NCBI GenBank assembly: GCA_024707325.1
Contig: JANPZY010000001.1
Location: 1,860,501-1,924,500 of the forward strand
Direction of reading: 5' to 3'
DNA length: 64,000 nt
DNA from: Opitutus sp.
GTDB lineage: Bacteria > Verrucomicrobiota > Verrucomicrobiia > Opitutales > Opitutaceae
Translations under genes and position numbers: made by a program
The notes under the pieces: generated by a model
The model's database searches: none
What the model was told of the DNA's origin: nothing
Seen by the model: the letters and a program-made list of their open reading frames with translations, nothing else
Shown here: piece after piece, positions 8,829 through 17,665 of the stretch
How the letters are laid out: every line of letters begins with the position of its first letter
Position numbering within the stretch: position 1 is the first letter of the stretch

Positions 8829-10067
8829 ATGAAACCACGCGCTCTTCTCCTGCTGCTCGGGCTGATCTTGCTGCCGCTCGCGCTTCGTGCGCAGTCCGAC
8901 GCGTTGCTGACGCCGCCCGCCGAGCCGATCGCGGCGGGGTCTCAGGTGCGCCTGAAACTTTACCTCAACAATCCCGTCGCTGCGGCCGCCACCTACGATC
9001 TGCCGGGCGAGTTGCGCGCGACGCTCGCGAGCGGAAAAGACGTCACGGTCGTGTCCGCTCGCGTGGTCGGCGGCGAACGGCGCGGCTTGCAGGTCAGTCC
9101 GATGAATTTCGCCGTGGTGGAGATTGATCTCAGGGTGCCGGCCAGCGCACGGGGTGTCGTTTCGCTGCGGCTCGATGATCCGCGCTCCAACATCGTGATG
9201 TTCTCTGTCAATCCGTCGGCCCCGGATGTCGCGACGACCGGCGGCGCCGAAACGCCTGCGCCGGATCAACCCGCCGACGTGCCTCCGCCCACGACTCCCG
9301 CCGCGGGCGGCACGCTCGATCTCGCGAACGAGCGCGAGGAGCTTCGCCGCTACATCTCCGTTTACGAACCGATCTACTTCGCCGCCGGCACGCGCGACGG
9401 GAAGAACGCGAAGTTCCAGTTCAGCTTCAAGTTCCGCCCCTTTGCGGCCACGGGCAACGTGCACGAGTGGTGGCGCGATCTCTACTTTGCTTACACGCAA
9501 ACGTCGCTGTGGGACCTCGATTCGCTGTCGAAGCCGTTCTACGACACGAGCTACAAACCCACCGTTTTCTACCTGCGCGACGACTTCGGCTGGCAACCCG
9601 AATGGCTCAGCCGCCTCGGACTTCAGATGGGCGTGCAACATGAATCCAACGGCCAGTCCGAGCCCATGTCGCGCAGCCTCAATACGGTTTATTTCACGCC
9701 GCTCGTCGGCTGGAATTTCGGTCGCGATTGGAAGGTGCTGCTCGCGCCGCGCGTCGTGGGTTATCTCGAAAAATCGGAAAACAGCGACCTCACGCGGTAT
9801 CGTGGCTATGGCGAAGTGCTCTTCCGTTTCGGTCAGGATCGCGGCGCGCAACTCTCCGCGCTGTGGCGCCCCGGCAGCGGTTCGCAGTTTGGCGCAGGCA
9901 GTCTCGAGCTTGATCTGAGCTGGCCGCTCAATCGCACGCCCGGTTTCTCGCCCGCGCTCGGTGGCTACATTTTCGTGAAGTGGTTTACTGGATACGGCGA
10001 AAGCCTGCGCAGCTACGACGAGCGCTTCTCCGACCAGCTTCGACTCGGCTTCATGGTGGCGCGCTGA
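8829..10067 (+). CDS. pldA: Outer-membrane phospholipase A (OMPLA/PldA family)
   Basis: The 412-aa precursor starts with a signal peptide (MKPRALLLLLGLILLPLALR, cleavage after RAQ). An N-terminal domain of about 120 residues of unknown role and a Pro-rich linker follow. The C-terminal beta-barrel carries the OMPLA catalytic signature VQHESNGQSEPMSRSLN. His271, Ser273 and Asn285 have the same spacing as His142/Ser144/Asn156 of the E. coli enzyme. The protein ends in LGFMVAR rather than a terminal aromatic residue. OMPLA hydrolyses mislocalised phospholipids in the outer leaflet. The extra N-terminal domain makes it longer than the roughly 290-aa enteric enzyme. An in-frame ATG 30 bp upstream exists but would bury the signal peptide. 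Confidence 0.9.
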   Translation: MKPRALLLLLGLILLPLALRAQSDALLTPPAEPIAAGSQVRLKLYLNNPVAAAATYDLPGELRATLASGKDVTVVSARVVGGERRGLQVSPMNFAVVEIDLRVPASARGVVSLRLDDPRSNIVMFSVNPSAPDVATTGGAETPAPDQPADVPPPTTPAAGGTLDLANEREELRRYISVYEPIYFAAGTRDGKNAKFQFSFKFRPFAATGNVHEWWRDLYFAYTQTSLWDLDSLSKPFYDTSYKPTVFYLRDDFGWQPEWLSRLGLQMGVQHESNGQSEPMSRSLNTVYFTPLVGWNFGRDWKVLLAPRVVGYLEKSENSDLTRYRGYGEVLFRFGQDRGAQLSALWRPGSGSQFGAGSLELDLSWPLNRTPGFSPALGGYIFVKWFTGYGESLRSYDERFSDQLRLGFMVAR

Positions 10068-10089
10068 GACGGCTCGCACGCCAGCGCGC

Positions 10090-10506
10090 TCACTTGAAGA
10101 GCGGCTCGATGATCTGACGGATCATCTGCTCCGGCGTCTTCTTGAACGGTGACGCGTGCCGGCTCATGCCCTGGCCGATCGTCACGTCGCGGCGATAATC
10201 GCGCACCTGGATCGAGACGAACGTCAGATACGACTTAAAATCCCACGCCCATTCGTCGCTGTAGGTGATCACCGCGTCCACGCCGTCGGGCATCATCGTC
10301 ATCGGTCCCGATGACGCTTCGCGGCCGAGTCGCTGCAACTCGGCGACCATGATGCGATCGAGCCGGTGGTCGTCCGCCAGCCGGTGCTCCACGTAGACAC
10401 GTTTCACCTTAGAAAAATCAGCGCGCGGATTTTTCATCGTGCTCGCGGTGGAGCAGCCCGACCACAGCAGCGTCAGCCCGACCAACAACATCGAAAACAG
10501 CTTCAT
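10090..10506 (-). CDS. Small predicted lipoprotein
   Basis: The 138-aa product starts MKLFSMLLVGLTLLWSGCST, a lipoprotein signal peptide with lipobox LWSGC (Cys18 would be lipidated). The mature part contains KVKRVYVEHRLADDHRLDRI, a VDAVITYSDEWAWD segment and a C-terminal EQMIRQIIEPLFK. The layout resembles small envelope lipoproteins that share the 'sum of fields over a transient ATP-less fold' type seen in DUF4136-like proteins, but I cannot assign a family. It is convergent with pldA, leaving 22 bp between the stops. The ATG at 10506 was preferred to an upstream in-frame start because it gives the lipobox. Confidence 0.65.
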   Translation of the reverse strand: MKLFSMLLVGLTLLWSGCSTASTMKNPRADFSKVKRVYVEHRLADDHRLDRIMVAELQRLGREASSGPMTMMPDGVDAVITYSDEWAWDFKSYLTFVSIQVRDYRRDVTIGQGMSRHASPFKKTPEQMIRQIIEPLFK

Positions 10507-10618
10507 GGGGATGACGGGAAGACAGCGATACACGTCTATTGTTGGCAACGATTCTTGAGCGCGTGCGTCTCGCCGGTTTGGCACCCCTGCCGCGTTTATT
10601 TCCGATTTCTTTTTCCCC

Positions 10619-11716
10619 ATGATGAAAGCTACCCTCCTGATCGCGTCCCTCCTTGCGACCACGGTCGTCGCCCAAGCCGCGCCGACGTTGGCCAAGGTTT
10701 ATCGCAAAGATTTTCTGATTGGTGCTGCGCTCGGCGGCACGCTGCCCACGGACTACAACAAGGCGGAGCTCGCGATGATCAAACGCGAGTTCAACACCTA
10801 CACGCCGGAAAACTCCATGAAGCCGGCCAACGTGCAGCCGCAGGAGGGCAAGTGGCAGTTCGAGCAGGCCGACGCGCTCATCGCCTTTGCGAAGAAAAAT
10901 CGCGTGCCGGTTTATGGCCACACGCTCGTCTGGCACCAGCAAAGCCCCAAGTGGTTTCACCTGGACGGCGACAAACCCGCTTCGCGAGAACTCTCGCTCG
11001 AGCGCCTGCGCACGCACATCCACACCGTCGCCGGTCGCTACCGCGGCAAAGTCGTCGGCTGGGATGTCGTCAACGAAGCCATCTCCGACAAAGAGGGCGA
11101 GTATCTGCGTCCGACGGGCTGGCTCTCCACGATCGGTGAGGACTACATCGCGCACGCCTTCCGTTTTGCGCACGAGGCCGATCCTGACGCCGAACTGCAG
11201 TATAACGACTACAGCATCGAAGGTCCCGCGAAGCGCGAGAAGACGCTCAAGCTCCTCAAGCAACTCCTCGCGGACGGCGTGCCCGTGCACTCCGTAGGCA
11301 TCCAGGGTCACTGGAGCCTCGATTACATGCCGCTCGAAGAAATCGACATCGCGATCCGCGAATTCGCCGCGCTCGGGTTGAAGGTTTCCATCACCGAACT
11401 CGACATCGACGTCATGCCGCGCACCGGCACCGGCGCCGATCTCGATCAGCAGGAGAAACTCGCCGCGATGACTGAAGCGAAACCGATGTCGCCCGAAGCC
11501 GAACAGCGTCAGGCCGAACTCTACGGCAAGCTCTTCGAAATTCTGCACAAGCACCGCGACGTCGTCACGCGCGTGACCTTCTGGGGACCGCACGACGGCC
11601 GCTCCTGGCTGAACGGGTGGCCGACCGTGCGCTACAACCATCCGCTGATCTTCGACCGCGACGCCAAGCCCAAGCGCGCCGCCTACGAAGCGATCCTCAA
11701 AGCTGCGCAGAGGTAA
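10619..11716 (+). CDS. Secreted GH10 endo-1,4-beta-xylanase (copy 1)
   Basis: The 365-aa precursor consists of a signal peptide (MMKATLLIASLLATTVVAQA) and a single GH10 barrel. Family landmarks are FNTYTPENSMKP, VYGHTLVWHQQSP, and the acid/base glutamate in WDVVNEA (Glu153). The nucleophile is in ITELDID (Glu260). The family cuts internal beta-1,4 bonds of xylan with retention. The gene lies 7 bp upstream of a paralogous GH10 gene on the same strand and the two are very probably co-transcribed. The mature protein would act in the periplasm or outside the cell, feeding oligoxylosides to the transport and exo-acting enzymes encoded at 14-29 kb. Confidence 0.95.
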   Translation: MMKATLLIASLLATTVVAQAAPTLAKVYRKDFLIGAALGGTLPTDYNKAELAMIKREFNTYTPENSMKPANVQPQEGKWQFEQADALIAFAKKNRVPVYGHTLVWHQQSPKWFHLDGDKPASRELSLERLRTHIHTVAGRYRGKVVGWDVVNEAISDKEGEYLRPTGWLSTIGEDYIAHAFRFAHEADPDAELQYNDYSIEGPAKREKTLKLLKQLLADGVPVHSVGIQGHWSLDYMPLEEIDIAIREFAALGLKVSITELDIDVMPRTGTGADLDQQEKLAAMTEAKPMSPEAEQRQAELYGKLFEILHKHRDVVTRVTFWGPHDGRSWLNGWPTVRYNHPLIFDRDAKPKRAAYEAILKAAQR

Positions 11717-11723
11717 ACACCGG

Positions 11724-13505
11724 ATGATGAAACCCGTCATCCTTTCAGTTTCATTTCTCGCTCTCGTCGCTTCGGCGGGTGCTTCGTCGCTCGCCGAAGC
11801 GCATCGCGGAGATTTCCTCGTCGGTGTCGCGCTCGGCGGCACCGTGCCGAAGGATTACTCCACGGCCGAGCGCAAACTCCTCGAGCGTGAGTTCAACCAA
11901 CTCACGCCGGAAAACTGCATGAAGCCGGAATCCGTGCAGCCGCAGGAAGGCAAGTGGACCTTCGAGATGGCCGACGCGTTGGTTGACTACGCGAAGAAGC
12001 GCGGCGTCCCCGTCTACGGCCACACGCTCGTCTGGCACCAACAAACTCCCGATTGGTTTTTCAGGGACGGCAACAAACAGGCCTCGAAGAAGGTCGCCCT
12101 CAATCGCCTCAAGGCTCACATCGCCAAAGTCGCGGGCCGCTACAAGGGCAAGGTCGCAGGTTGGGACGTCGTCAACGAAGCCATCTCGGACAATCCCAGT
12201 GAATATCTTCGCCCCACGAAATGGCTCGAGATCGTAGGCGAAGATTACATCGCCGAAGCTTTCAAAGCCGCGGCCAAAGCTGATCCCAAGGCCGAGCTGC
12301 AGTATAACGACTACGGCATCGAGAGCCCGGCGAAACGGGAGAAGACCATCAAGCTCCTCAAGAAACTCATCCAGGCCAAGGTGCCCATCCATTCCGTCGG
12401 CATCCAAGGTCACTGGACGCGCGACTACCTGCCGCTGAAAGACATCGAAGACTCCATCATCGCATACTCCGAACTCGGCCTGAAAGTCGCGATCACCGAG
12501 CTCGATATCGACATGCTGCCGCGCGATTTCGGCGGCGCCGATCTGGACCAGCAGGGTAATGGGCCGAGCAGCACTGAGGCCAAGCCGCTGTCCGCCGCCG
12601 ACGCGAAGAAGCAGGCGGAACTCTACGGGCAGTTGTTCGACCTCTTCCGCAAGCACCGCAAGAAGATCTCCCGCGTGACCTTCTGGGGCCTGCACGACGG
12701 ACGCTCGTGGCTCAACACCTGGCCAAATGAACGCTACAATCACCCGCTGGTGTTTGATCGCGATTCGCTGCCCAAGCCGGCCTACAATGCGATCCTGAAA
12801 GCATTCGCGAAACCCGGCTCCGCTCCCACCAAGCTCTCCGGCGTCGTCGCCGCACCTAAAGCGGTGCAGCTCTCCTGGGCCGCTACGTCCGGTGCCACGA
12901 CCTACATCCTCGAGCGGTCCACGAATTCCAAATTCACCTCGTCGCTCAAGCGCGTGGATATAGGCAAGGTCACCTCCTACACGGACACCTCGGTCAAAGG
13001 CGGTAAAACCTACTATTACCGCGTCCTCGCCATCACGCCCGGTGGTGTGACCGCTGCCAGCAAAAGCCTGAAAGTCACCACACCGAAGTCCAAGGCCAAG
13101 GGCACCACGGTCCTCACTCGCACCTCTGCGCGCGGGCAATGCGGCACCGGTAGCGCCACGCTTCAACTCGGCTTCGTGATTGAAGGCAAAGCGCCCCGCA
13201 AAGTCCTGATCCGCGGTCTCGGTCCGGCGCTTGCGACCGAGGGCGTCTCCGGCGTCTTGGCCAACCCGCAGATCAGCGTTTATCGCGGGAGCACGCTGAT
13301 TGCTTACAACGACAACTGGACGACCAACGGCAATCTCTCCGCGCTCAAGAAGGCCCAGAAATCCCTCAAGGTGAAACCGCAGCTCACGAAGAGCAGCAAA
13401 GACGCCGCTCTCCTCCTCGAGTTGCTGCCCGGCACTTATGTGGTCACCGCCAAAGCCAAGTCGGGCAAAGGCACCGCATTGATCGACGTTTCGCTTCTGC
13501 CGTAG
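11724..13505 (+). CDS. Secreted modular GH10 xylanase with fibronectin-III and C-terminal module (copy 2)
   Basis: The 593-aa precursor has a signal peptide, a GH10 catalytic domain to about residue 365 (acid/base Glu152 in WDVVNEAIS; nucleophile in ITELDIDML), a fibronectin type III-like domain (about 373-457, with ATTYILERSTNSKFTS and YYYRVLAITPGG), and a C-terminal module of about 125 residues. That module reads RKVLIRGLGPALATEGVSG and then YNDNWTTNG. The GxGPAL...NDNW pattern is, to my knowledge, common at the C-termini of secreted Opitutaceae proteins, but its role is unknown. The catalytic domain aligns throughout with the GH10 protein just upstream, so the pair arose by duplication followed by gain or loss of modules. 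Confidence 0.93.
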   Translation: MMKPVILSVSFLALVASAGASSLAEAHRGDFLVGVALGGTVPKDYSTAERKLLEREFNQLTPENCMKPESVQPQEGKWTFEMADALVDYAKKRGVPVYGHTLVWHQQTPDWFFRDGNKQASKKVALNRLKAHIAKVAGRYKGKVAGWDVVNEAISDNPSEYLRPTKWLEIVGEDYIAEAFKAAAKADPKAELQYNDYGIESPAKREKTIKLLKKLIQAKVPIHSVGIQGHWTRDYLPLKDIEDSIIAYSELGLKVAITELDIDMLPRDFGGADLDQQGNGPSSTEAKPLSAADAKKQAELYGQLFDLFRKHRKKISRVTFWGLHDGRSWLNTWPNERYNHPLVFDRDSLPKPAYNAILKAFAKPGSAPTKLSGVVAAPKAVQLSWAATSGATTYILERSTNSKFTSSLKRVDIGKVTSYTDTSVKGGKTYYYRVLAITPGGVTAASKSLKVTTPKSKAKGTTVLTRTSARGQCGTGSATLQLGFVIEGKAPRKVLIRGLGPALATEGVSGVLANPQISVYRGSTLIAYNDNWTTNGNLSALKKAQKSLKVKPQLTKSSKDAALLLELLPGTYVVTAKAKSGKGTALIDVSLLP

Positions 13506-13589
13506 TCCTGAAACGCGCCGGGTGTGACTCACGTCCGCCGCGCTCGGCGCCGCAACGCGGTGCGGAGTCGCTCCCGATCCGGTCCACGC

Positions 13590-13731
13590 CCAGGCGCGAC
13601 CCGATCCGAACACGGTCCCGACACGATCCGCACCTTGGCGCGACCCGGTGCGGACATGGGCATGACCCGGTGCGGACTTAGTCGCGACCGTGTCCGCACT
13701 TTGTCCCGACTCACGCCGACTTGGTCGCAAG
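13590..13731. repeat. Degenerate 11-bp-periodic palindromic repeat array A
   Basis: Thirteen consecutive units fit an 11-bp register with one 10-bp unit (for example ACGGTCCCGAC at 13612, CCGGTGCGGAC at 13645 and again at 13667, TTAGTCGCGAC at 13678, CGTGTCCGCAC at 13689). Each unit is 3 variable bases plus an 8-bp near-palindrome of the type GTCGCGAC or GTGCGCAC. Weaker units extend back to about 13555. The array fills the gap between the GH10 gene and a convergent symporter gene, and the same design recurs at 20335, 55143 and 60900. Confidence 0.85.
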
Positions 13732-13757
13732 GTAGGGCGAGCCGCGTTCGCGTCCTT

Positions 13758-13872
13758 GTCATTCTGAGCGAAGCGAAAAATCCATTTGGACTTTCGCAGC
13801 CAGTAGCCGCGACGAAGCGCTCACTGGATGTCAGGCTGGCCTGCGGCTGAGCTTCGCTGCGCTCAGAACGAC
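13758..13872. repeat. Hairpin element of the GTCATTCTGAGCG type, copy 1
   Basis: The element opens with GTCATTCTGAGCGAAGCG and closes with the inverted partner GCTTCGCTGCGCTCAGAACGAC, forming a long imperfect palindrome with a divergent centre. A second copy lies at 20578-20671. Both copies sit just downstream of an 11-bp-periodic array. Similar TCATTCTGAGCGAAGCGAAG sequences are widespread dispersed repeats in many bacterial genomes. Confidence 0.85.
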
Positions 13873-13928
13873 AGAAAGAGAGGGGCGTGAGCGCGGGCAG
13901 CGTTGCTGCCTCTAGAAATCACCCGACA

Positions 13929-13960
13929 AAAAAGCCGGGGGCGTGATGACCCCGGCTTTG
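13929..13960 (-). terminator. Strong terminator for the xylA-GH52-symporter operon
   Basis: AAAGCCGGGG at 13931-13940 pairs with CCCCGGCTTT at 13950-13959 around a 9-nt loop. On the minus strand the stem is followed by a run of seven T. It lies about 26 bp after the symporter stop at 13986. Confidence 0.9.
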
Positions 13961-13985
13961 TAATTTCGATTCGTCGCTGAGCGCG

Positions 13986-15491
13986 TTACGTGGCCATGCC
14001 GGCGGCGCGGCGGCGGTCGGCGAGGTCCGATGCGATCTGCAGGGTCTTGCGTTTGTTCAGACCACAGAAGGCGACGCAGAGGACGCAGCCGAGGAACAGC
14101 AGGCCGACCATGATCGAACTCGAAGCGCGGTAACCCGCGATCGCGTTTTCCGCTTTCGGGAACTTGGTGTCGTAGTCCCAGAGCCAGACCATGATCCAGA
14201 GGAACGCGGCGGAGCCGAGCGCGAGGCCGGACTTCAGCGCGAAACCGATCGTGGCGAACACCATGCCGGTGAAGCGGCGGCCGGTCTGCCACTCGGAGTA
14301 GTCGGCGGCATCCGCATACATGGCCCACATGACGGCGCACGTCGGCGCGTAAACGATGGAGCCGGTGATCGCGAGCGTGGCCATGGCCCACGTGGCGGTC
14401 GGCGGCAGCAGATACATCGCGAAGGCGTTGAGCGCGGCGAGGGAGAAGCAGACGAGCGCGACGTTCTTTTTGCCGAAGCGTTTCGGCAGGCCGGTCGAGA
14501 GCATGATGCCGATGATCGTGGTGCCGGTGCCGACCATGTTGACGATACTGTTGTAAACGTCGGCGACGTTGGAGCTCGCGAGGCTGTCGCGCGTGCCGTG
14601 GACGATGTAACCGAGGAAATCGAGAATGCCGCTGCCTTTTTCGGGATTGGCGGTCGTGAGTCCGAGCGTCTCGAGGAAGTCGAACATCGAGGCCTTGTCG
14701 GCGTAGTGGTGATAGTAGTTGTAGTGCGCTCCGCCGCGGTAGGTGAGCATCGCGAAGTGGAAGAGCGTGTAGCCGACGAGCGCGAGCCAGGGGCTGTTTT
14801 TCAACAGGTCCATGAAGTCCTGCTTCGGGCTGCTCTTCGTTTCGACGACGGGCTGGATGCGCTCCTTCGTGGTGAAGAAGGTGACGAGGAAAAGGATGAG
14901 GCAGACGACCGCCCAGATGCCCATGGTGATCTGCCAGCCGTGCGCGCGGTCGTGGCCTTGCGCGAACTTGGCAACGAGCGGCAGCGTGAAACCGCCGACG
15001 ATGAACTGCGCGATGTTCGCGGAGACGAAGCGGTAGGCGTTGAGTTTCGTGCGCTCGTCGAGGTCGCCCGTCATCACGCCGCCGAGAGCGGAGTAGGGCA
15101 TGTTGTTCATCGAGTAGAGCGTCATGAGCACGGTGTTGGTAATACCGGCCCACGCGATCATCATGCCCATGCTCCAGCCTTGCGGCGTGGTGTAGGCGAG
15201 GATCATGACGACGGCCCACGGCACGGAGGTCCAGAGGACCCACGGGCGGAATTTGCCCCAGCGGGTCTTCGTGCGGTCCGCGATCACACCCATGATCGGG
15301 TCAAACACGGCGTCCCACAGGCGGGGCCAGAGCAGGATGGCGGCGGCGGCGTTGGCGCTGAGACCGAATACGTCGGTGTAGAAGTTCAGCTGGAACAGCA
15401 CCATCGACATGAAAACGAAGTTCGCGGCGGCATCGCCGCAGCTGAAACCTGCTTTCTCGATGAACGATAGTTTTTGTTGGGGAGCACTCAT
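13986..15491 (-). CDS. GPH-family (MelB-like) sugar:cation symporter of the xylose operon
   Basis: The 501-aa protein has the twelve-helix layout of the glycoside-pentoside-hexuronide:cation symporters. It starts with KLSFIEKAGFSCGDAAANFV and has DVFGLSANAAAAILLWPRLWDA then VFDPIMGVIADRTKTRWGKF, the classic GPH segment with Asp residues that bind the cation, and later MYADAADYSEWQTGRRFTGM. It differs from shorter GPH proteins in a central insertion (about residues 265-330, DKASMFDFLETLGL onward). It is the last gene of the minus-strand xylA, GH52, symporter set and is followed by a strong terminator. Context points to uptake of xylosides or xylo-oligosaccharides with Na+ or H+; the exact sugar is inferred. 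Confidence 0.92.
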   Translation of the reverse strand: MSAPQQKLSFIEKAGFSCGDAAANFVFMSMVLFQLNFYTDVFGLSANAAAAILLWPRLWDAVFDPIMGVIADRTKTRWGKFRPWVLWTSVPWAVVMILAYTTPQGWSMGMMIAWAGITNTVLMTLYSMNNMPYSALGGVMTGDLDERTKLNAYRFVSANIAQFIVGGFTLPLVAKFAQGHDRAHGWQITMGIWAVVCLILFLVTFFTTKERIQPVVETKSSPKQDFMDLLKNSPWLALVGYTLFHFAMLTYRGGAHYNYYHHYADKASMFDFLETLGLTTANPEKGSGILDFLGYIVHGTRDSLASSNVADVYNSIVNMVGTGTTIIGIMLSTGLPKRFGKKNVALVCFSLAALNAFAMYLLPPTATWAMATLAITGSIVYAPTCAVMWAMYADAADYSEWQTGRRFTGMVFATIGFALKSGLALGSAAFLWIMVWLWDYDTKFPKAENAIAGYRASSSIMVGLLFLGCVLCVAFCGLNKRKTLQIASDLADRRRAAGMAT

Positions 15492-15569
15492 GAGGGGTGA
15501 GCTGGGGGCGTTGAGGTGAACCGAAGTGGGAAACGCTTCCGTCGCGGTTCACGACGGGAGGGAAAGGGA

Positions 15570-17647
15570 TTACTCGCTGAGCCAGAGATAAGCGCTGACG
15601 CCGCGAGGATAATAACGGCTGCCGCACACGACACCGGTGTCGCTGCGGATCTGGTCGCACATCGCGTGTTCGCCGCAGCCGGGCGTGCGCTGCCAGTCAG
15701 CGTGGACCTTGTCGCCAGCCTCGGCGGCTTCGGTCATCGCCTCCGGGAAGAGCTGGCGGATCACGTGCTGCGCGATCGCGATCTTGCTGAACCAGGTGTT
15801 GGTGCTGGTGCTGCTCATCTTCCAGCCGCCGCTCTTTTCATCGAGACAGATGCCGGGTTGCAGCGCCTGCGAGATGTGCTGGCGGAGCTGGGCGAAGAGC
15901 GGGGCGAAGCGGCCGTTGAGGTCGGTCGCATCGGTGTAGCCGAGGAAGAGCGGGTAAACGAAACCTTCGACCGCGGGCAGAATGCGCGAGCGGTTGCCCT
16001 TCTCGAAAACGGCGGGGAAGAAACCGGTGTCGCTCTCGAACTTCGTCGTGATCGTGCGCGCGAGGAGATCGGCAGTGTCGCGCGCATCCTGCGCGGCGGC
16101 TTTGAGGCCGAGGCGGGCGAAGGTTTTCTCGAGGAGAACCCAGGCGCCGAGTGTCTTGACCGCGAGGTAGAGGTTGTTGCGCGCCTGACCGAGGCTCACG
16201 TCGAGGCTGTCGTAGGTCGTGATCTCGGAACCGCCGGCGGCGCGAGACGTATCCACCTTCATGATACCGTCGCGCTTCCGCGGATCGGCGTGATCGCGGC
16301 GGTGCATGCTCTCGGCACAGGCGAGGAGGATTTGTTTCTTTCCGCGGAGCCACGCGATGTCGCCGGTGTGCGCCGCGTAGGTCGTGGCCGTGAGCACCCA
16401 GTTGAGCAGCTGCTCCATCGTCATGTGCGAGAAGCAACCCTCGAGGCCGTCGCATTCATAGGAGGAGCGACCGACCGGAGTGAAGAAATCGTTCACGCCC
16501 ATGTCGTGCGTGAAGGAAATCCCGCACTGGTCGGTGTAGCTGTAACGGCGGACGAAAAGATCGAGGGCGTTGCGCACGGCCCACGGGTGCCACGCGAGCT
16601 CGAAGAAGACATGATCCACCGTCAGGTCGAAGGTGTTCATCATGCGGTATTCGCCCTCGTTGACCACCCAGAGGGGCTGGCCCTTGTGCCAGAGGAGCTG
16701 CGAGCTGCCGTAGTAACTGTGCGTGGCCTGCGCGATGAGGAATTGCTGGTCGGCGTTGAGCTTGCTGTGCGCGAGCTCGCGATCACGCAGCGCGGCGACC
16801 TTGGCGTAGCGTTCGCGCTCGGCGAGCGCGTGCGTGAGCACGTCCTCGAGATCGGTGAACACGCGCGTGTAGGCGTAGCTCGCAGTGATGCCGCTCGTGA
16901 TCGTGCCAGCGGCGTAAAAACCGAGTGCGAGCGGGAAACGTTTCCGCTGACCCGCGGGCACGGTGAACACGAGTCCGGTTTCGCCGGCGATGACGTGCAG
17001 GCCGCGGTAGTCGCGGAACTTCGGATCGATCAGATCGAAACCCTGTCGCATCGTCACACCGCGCGCGGGCACCGTGGCGTAGCCGAAGTGCGTGCCGTGC
17101 GCAAAACCGAGCAGCGCGTCACTCGTGTCGGTGAGCGGTCGCAAGGTGTCGTCGCCGGCGCCAACGCCGAACATCAACTCGACGGGCTTCTTGCCCTTGC
17201 GGTTGTCGTATTCGATCCAGCCGGTGATGGCGGGCGCGAGGTGGAAGCGCGCCGCGGCCTTGGAGAGTTTCGCCGGGTCCGGCACCTGGCCGAACGGCGT
17301 GAGGAGAGAAAAACCGAAGCGCGCCTCGTCCGCGCGCCATGTGTCGCTGGCCCAGCCGAGCGTGCGCTCGTAATCGGAAGGGCGGAGCGCTTTGAAGCCG
17401 CGCGGCGCCTGGACGACCGTGGTGTCGCCCGTGAACGCGCCTTCCTGCGACTTCGGCGGAGTCAAAAAAGGGAAGGAGCTGCCACTCTGCGTGCGCAGCT
17501 CCGCGAAAAACCGACGTAGAGATTTTGCTTCGCGGGACCGCGAAGAGACTGGCCGAAACCGCCGGGGGAATCGACCAGTCCGAGGGTGAAACTCGCAAAC
17601 GCGCCGAACGGCGAGTGCTGCGTATGATAGCTTTCTCCGGCGTTCAT
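15570..17647 (-). CDS. GH52 beta-xylosidase, with one -1 frameshift near the N-terminus
   Basis: The composite frame of about 692 residues matches GH52 over its full length (family members are about 700 aa). The N-terminal part from the ATG at 17647 reads YHTQHSPFGAFASFTLGLVD and RGPAKQNLYVGF. The rest continues in another frame from FAELRTQSGSSFPFL. The frames join if one base is restored in the five-A run (plus strand) at 17506-17510. Catalytic regions are intact: LWVVNEGEYRMMNTFDLTVD holds the family nucleophile Glu and ITTYDSLDVSLGQARNN the acid/base Asp. GH52 enzymes release xylose from xylo-oligosaccharides. No signal peptide is visible, so the enzyme is probably cytoplasmic, acting on oligosaccharides imported by the adjacent symporter and feeding XylA, whose gene ends 18 bp upstream. 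Confidence 0.92.
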
Positions 17648-17665
17648 GCGCGTCTGCGGGCGGGC

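Noticed and set aside
17500-17515. Programmed ribosomal frameshifting at the GH52 and other breaks
   Set aside because: The sites lack a shared slippery heptamer, shifts go in both directions, and the genes are unrelated; isolated indel error explains them better.
15516-17519. 667-codon plus-strand open frame opposite GH52
   Set aside because: Shadow of the GH52 gene, whose conserved catalytic regions are on the minus strand.
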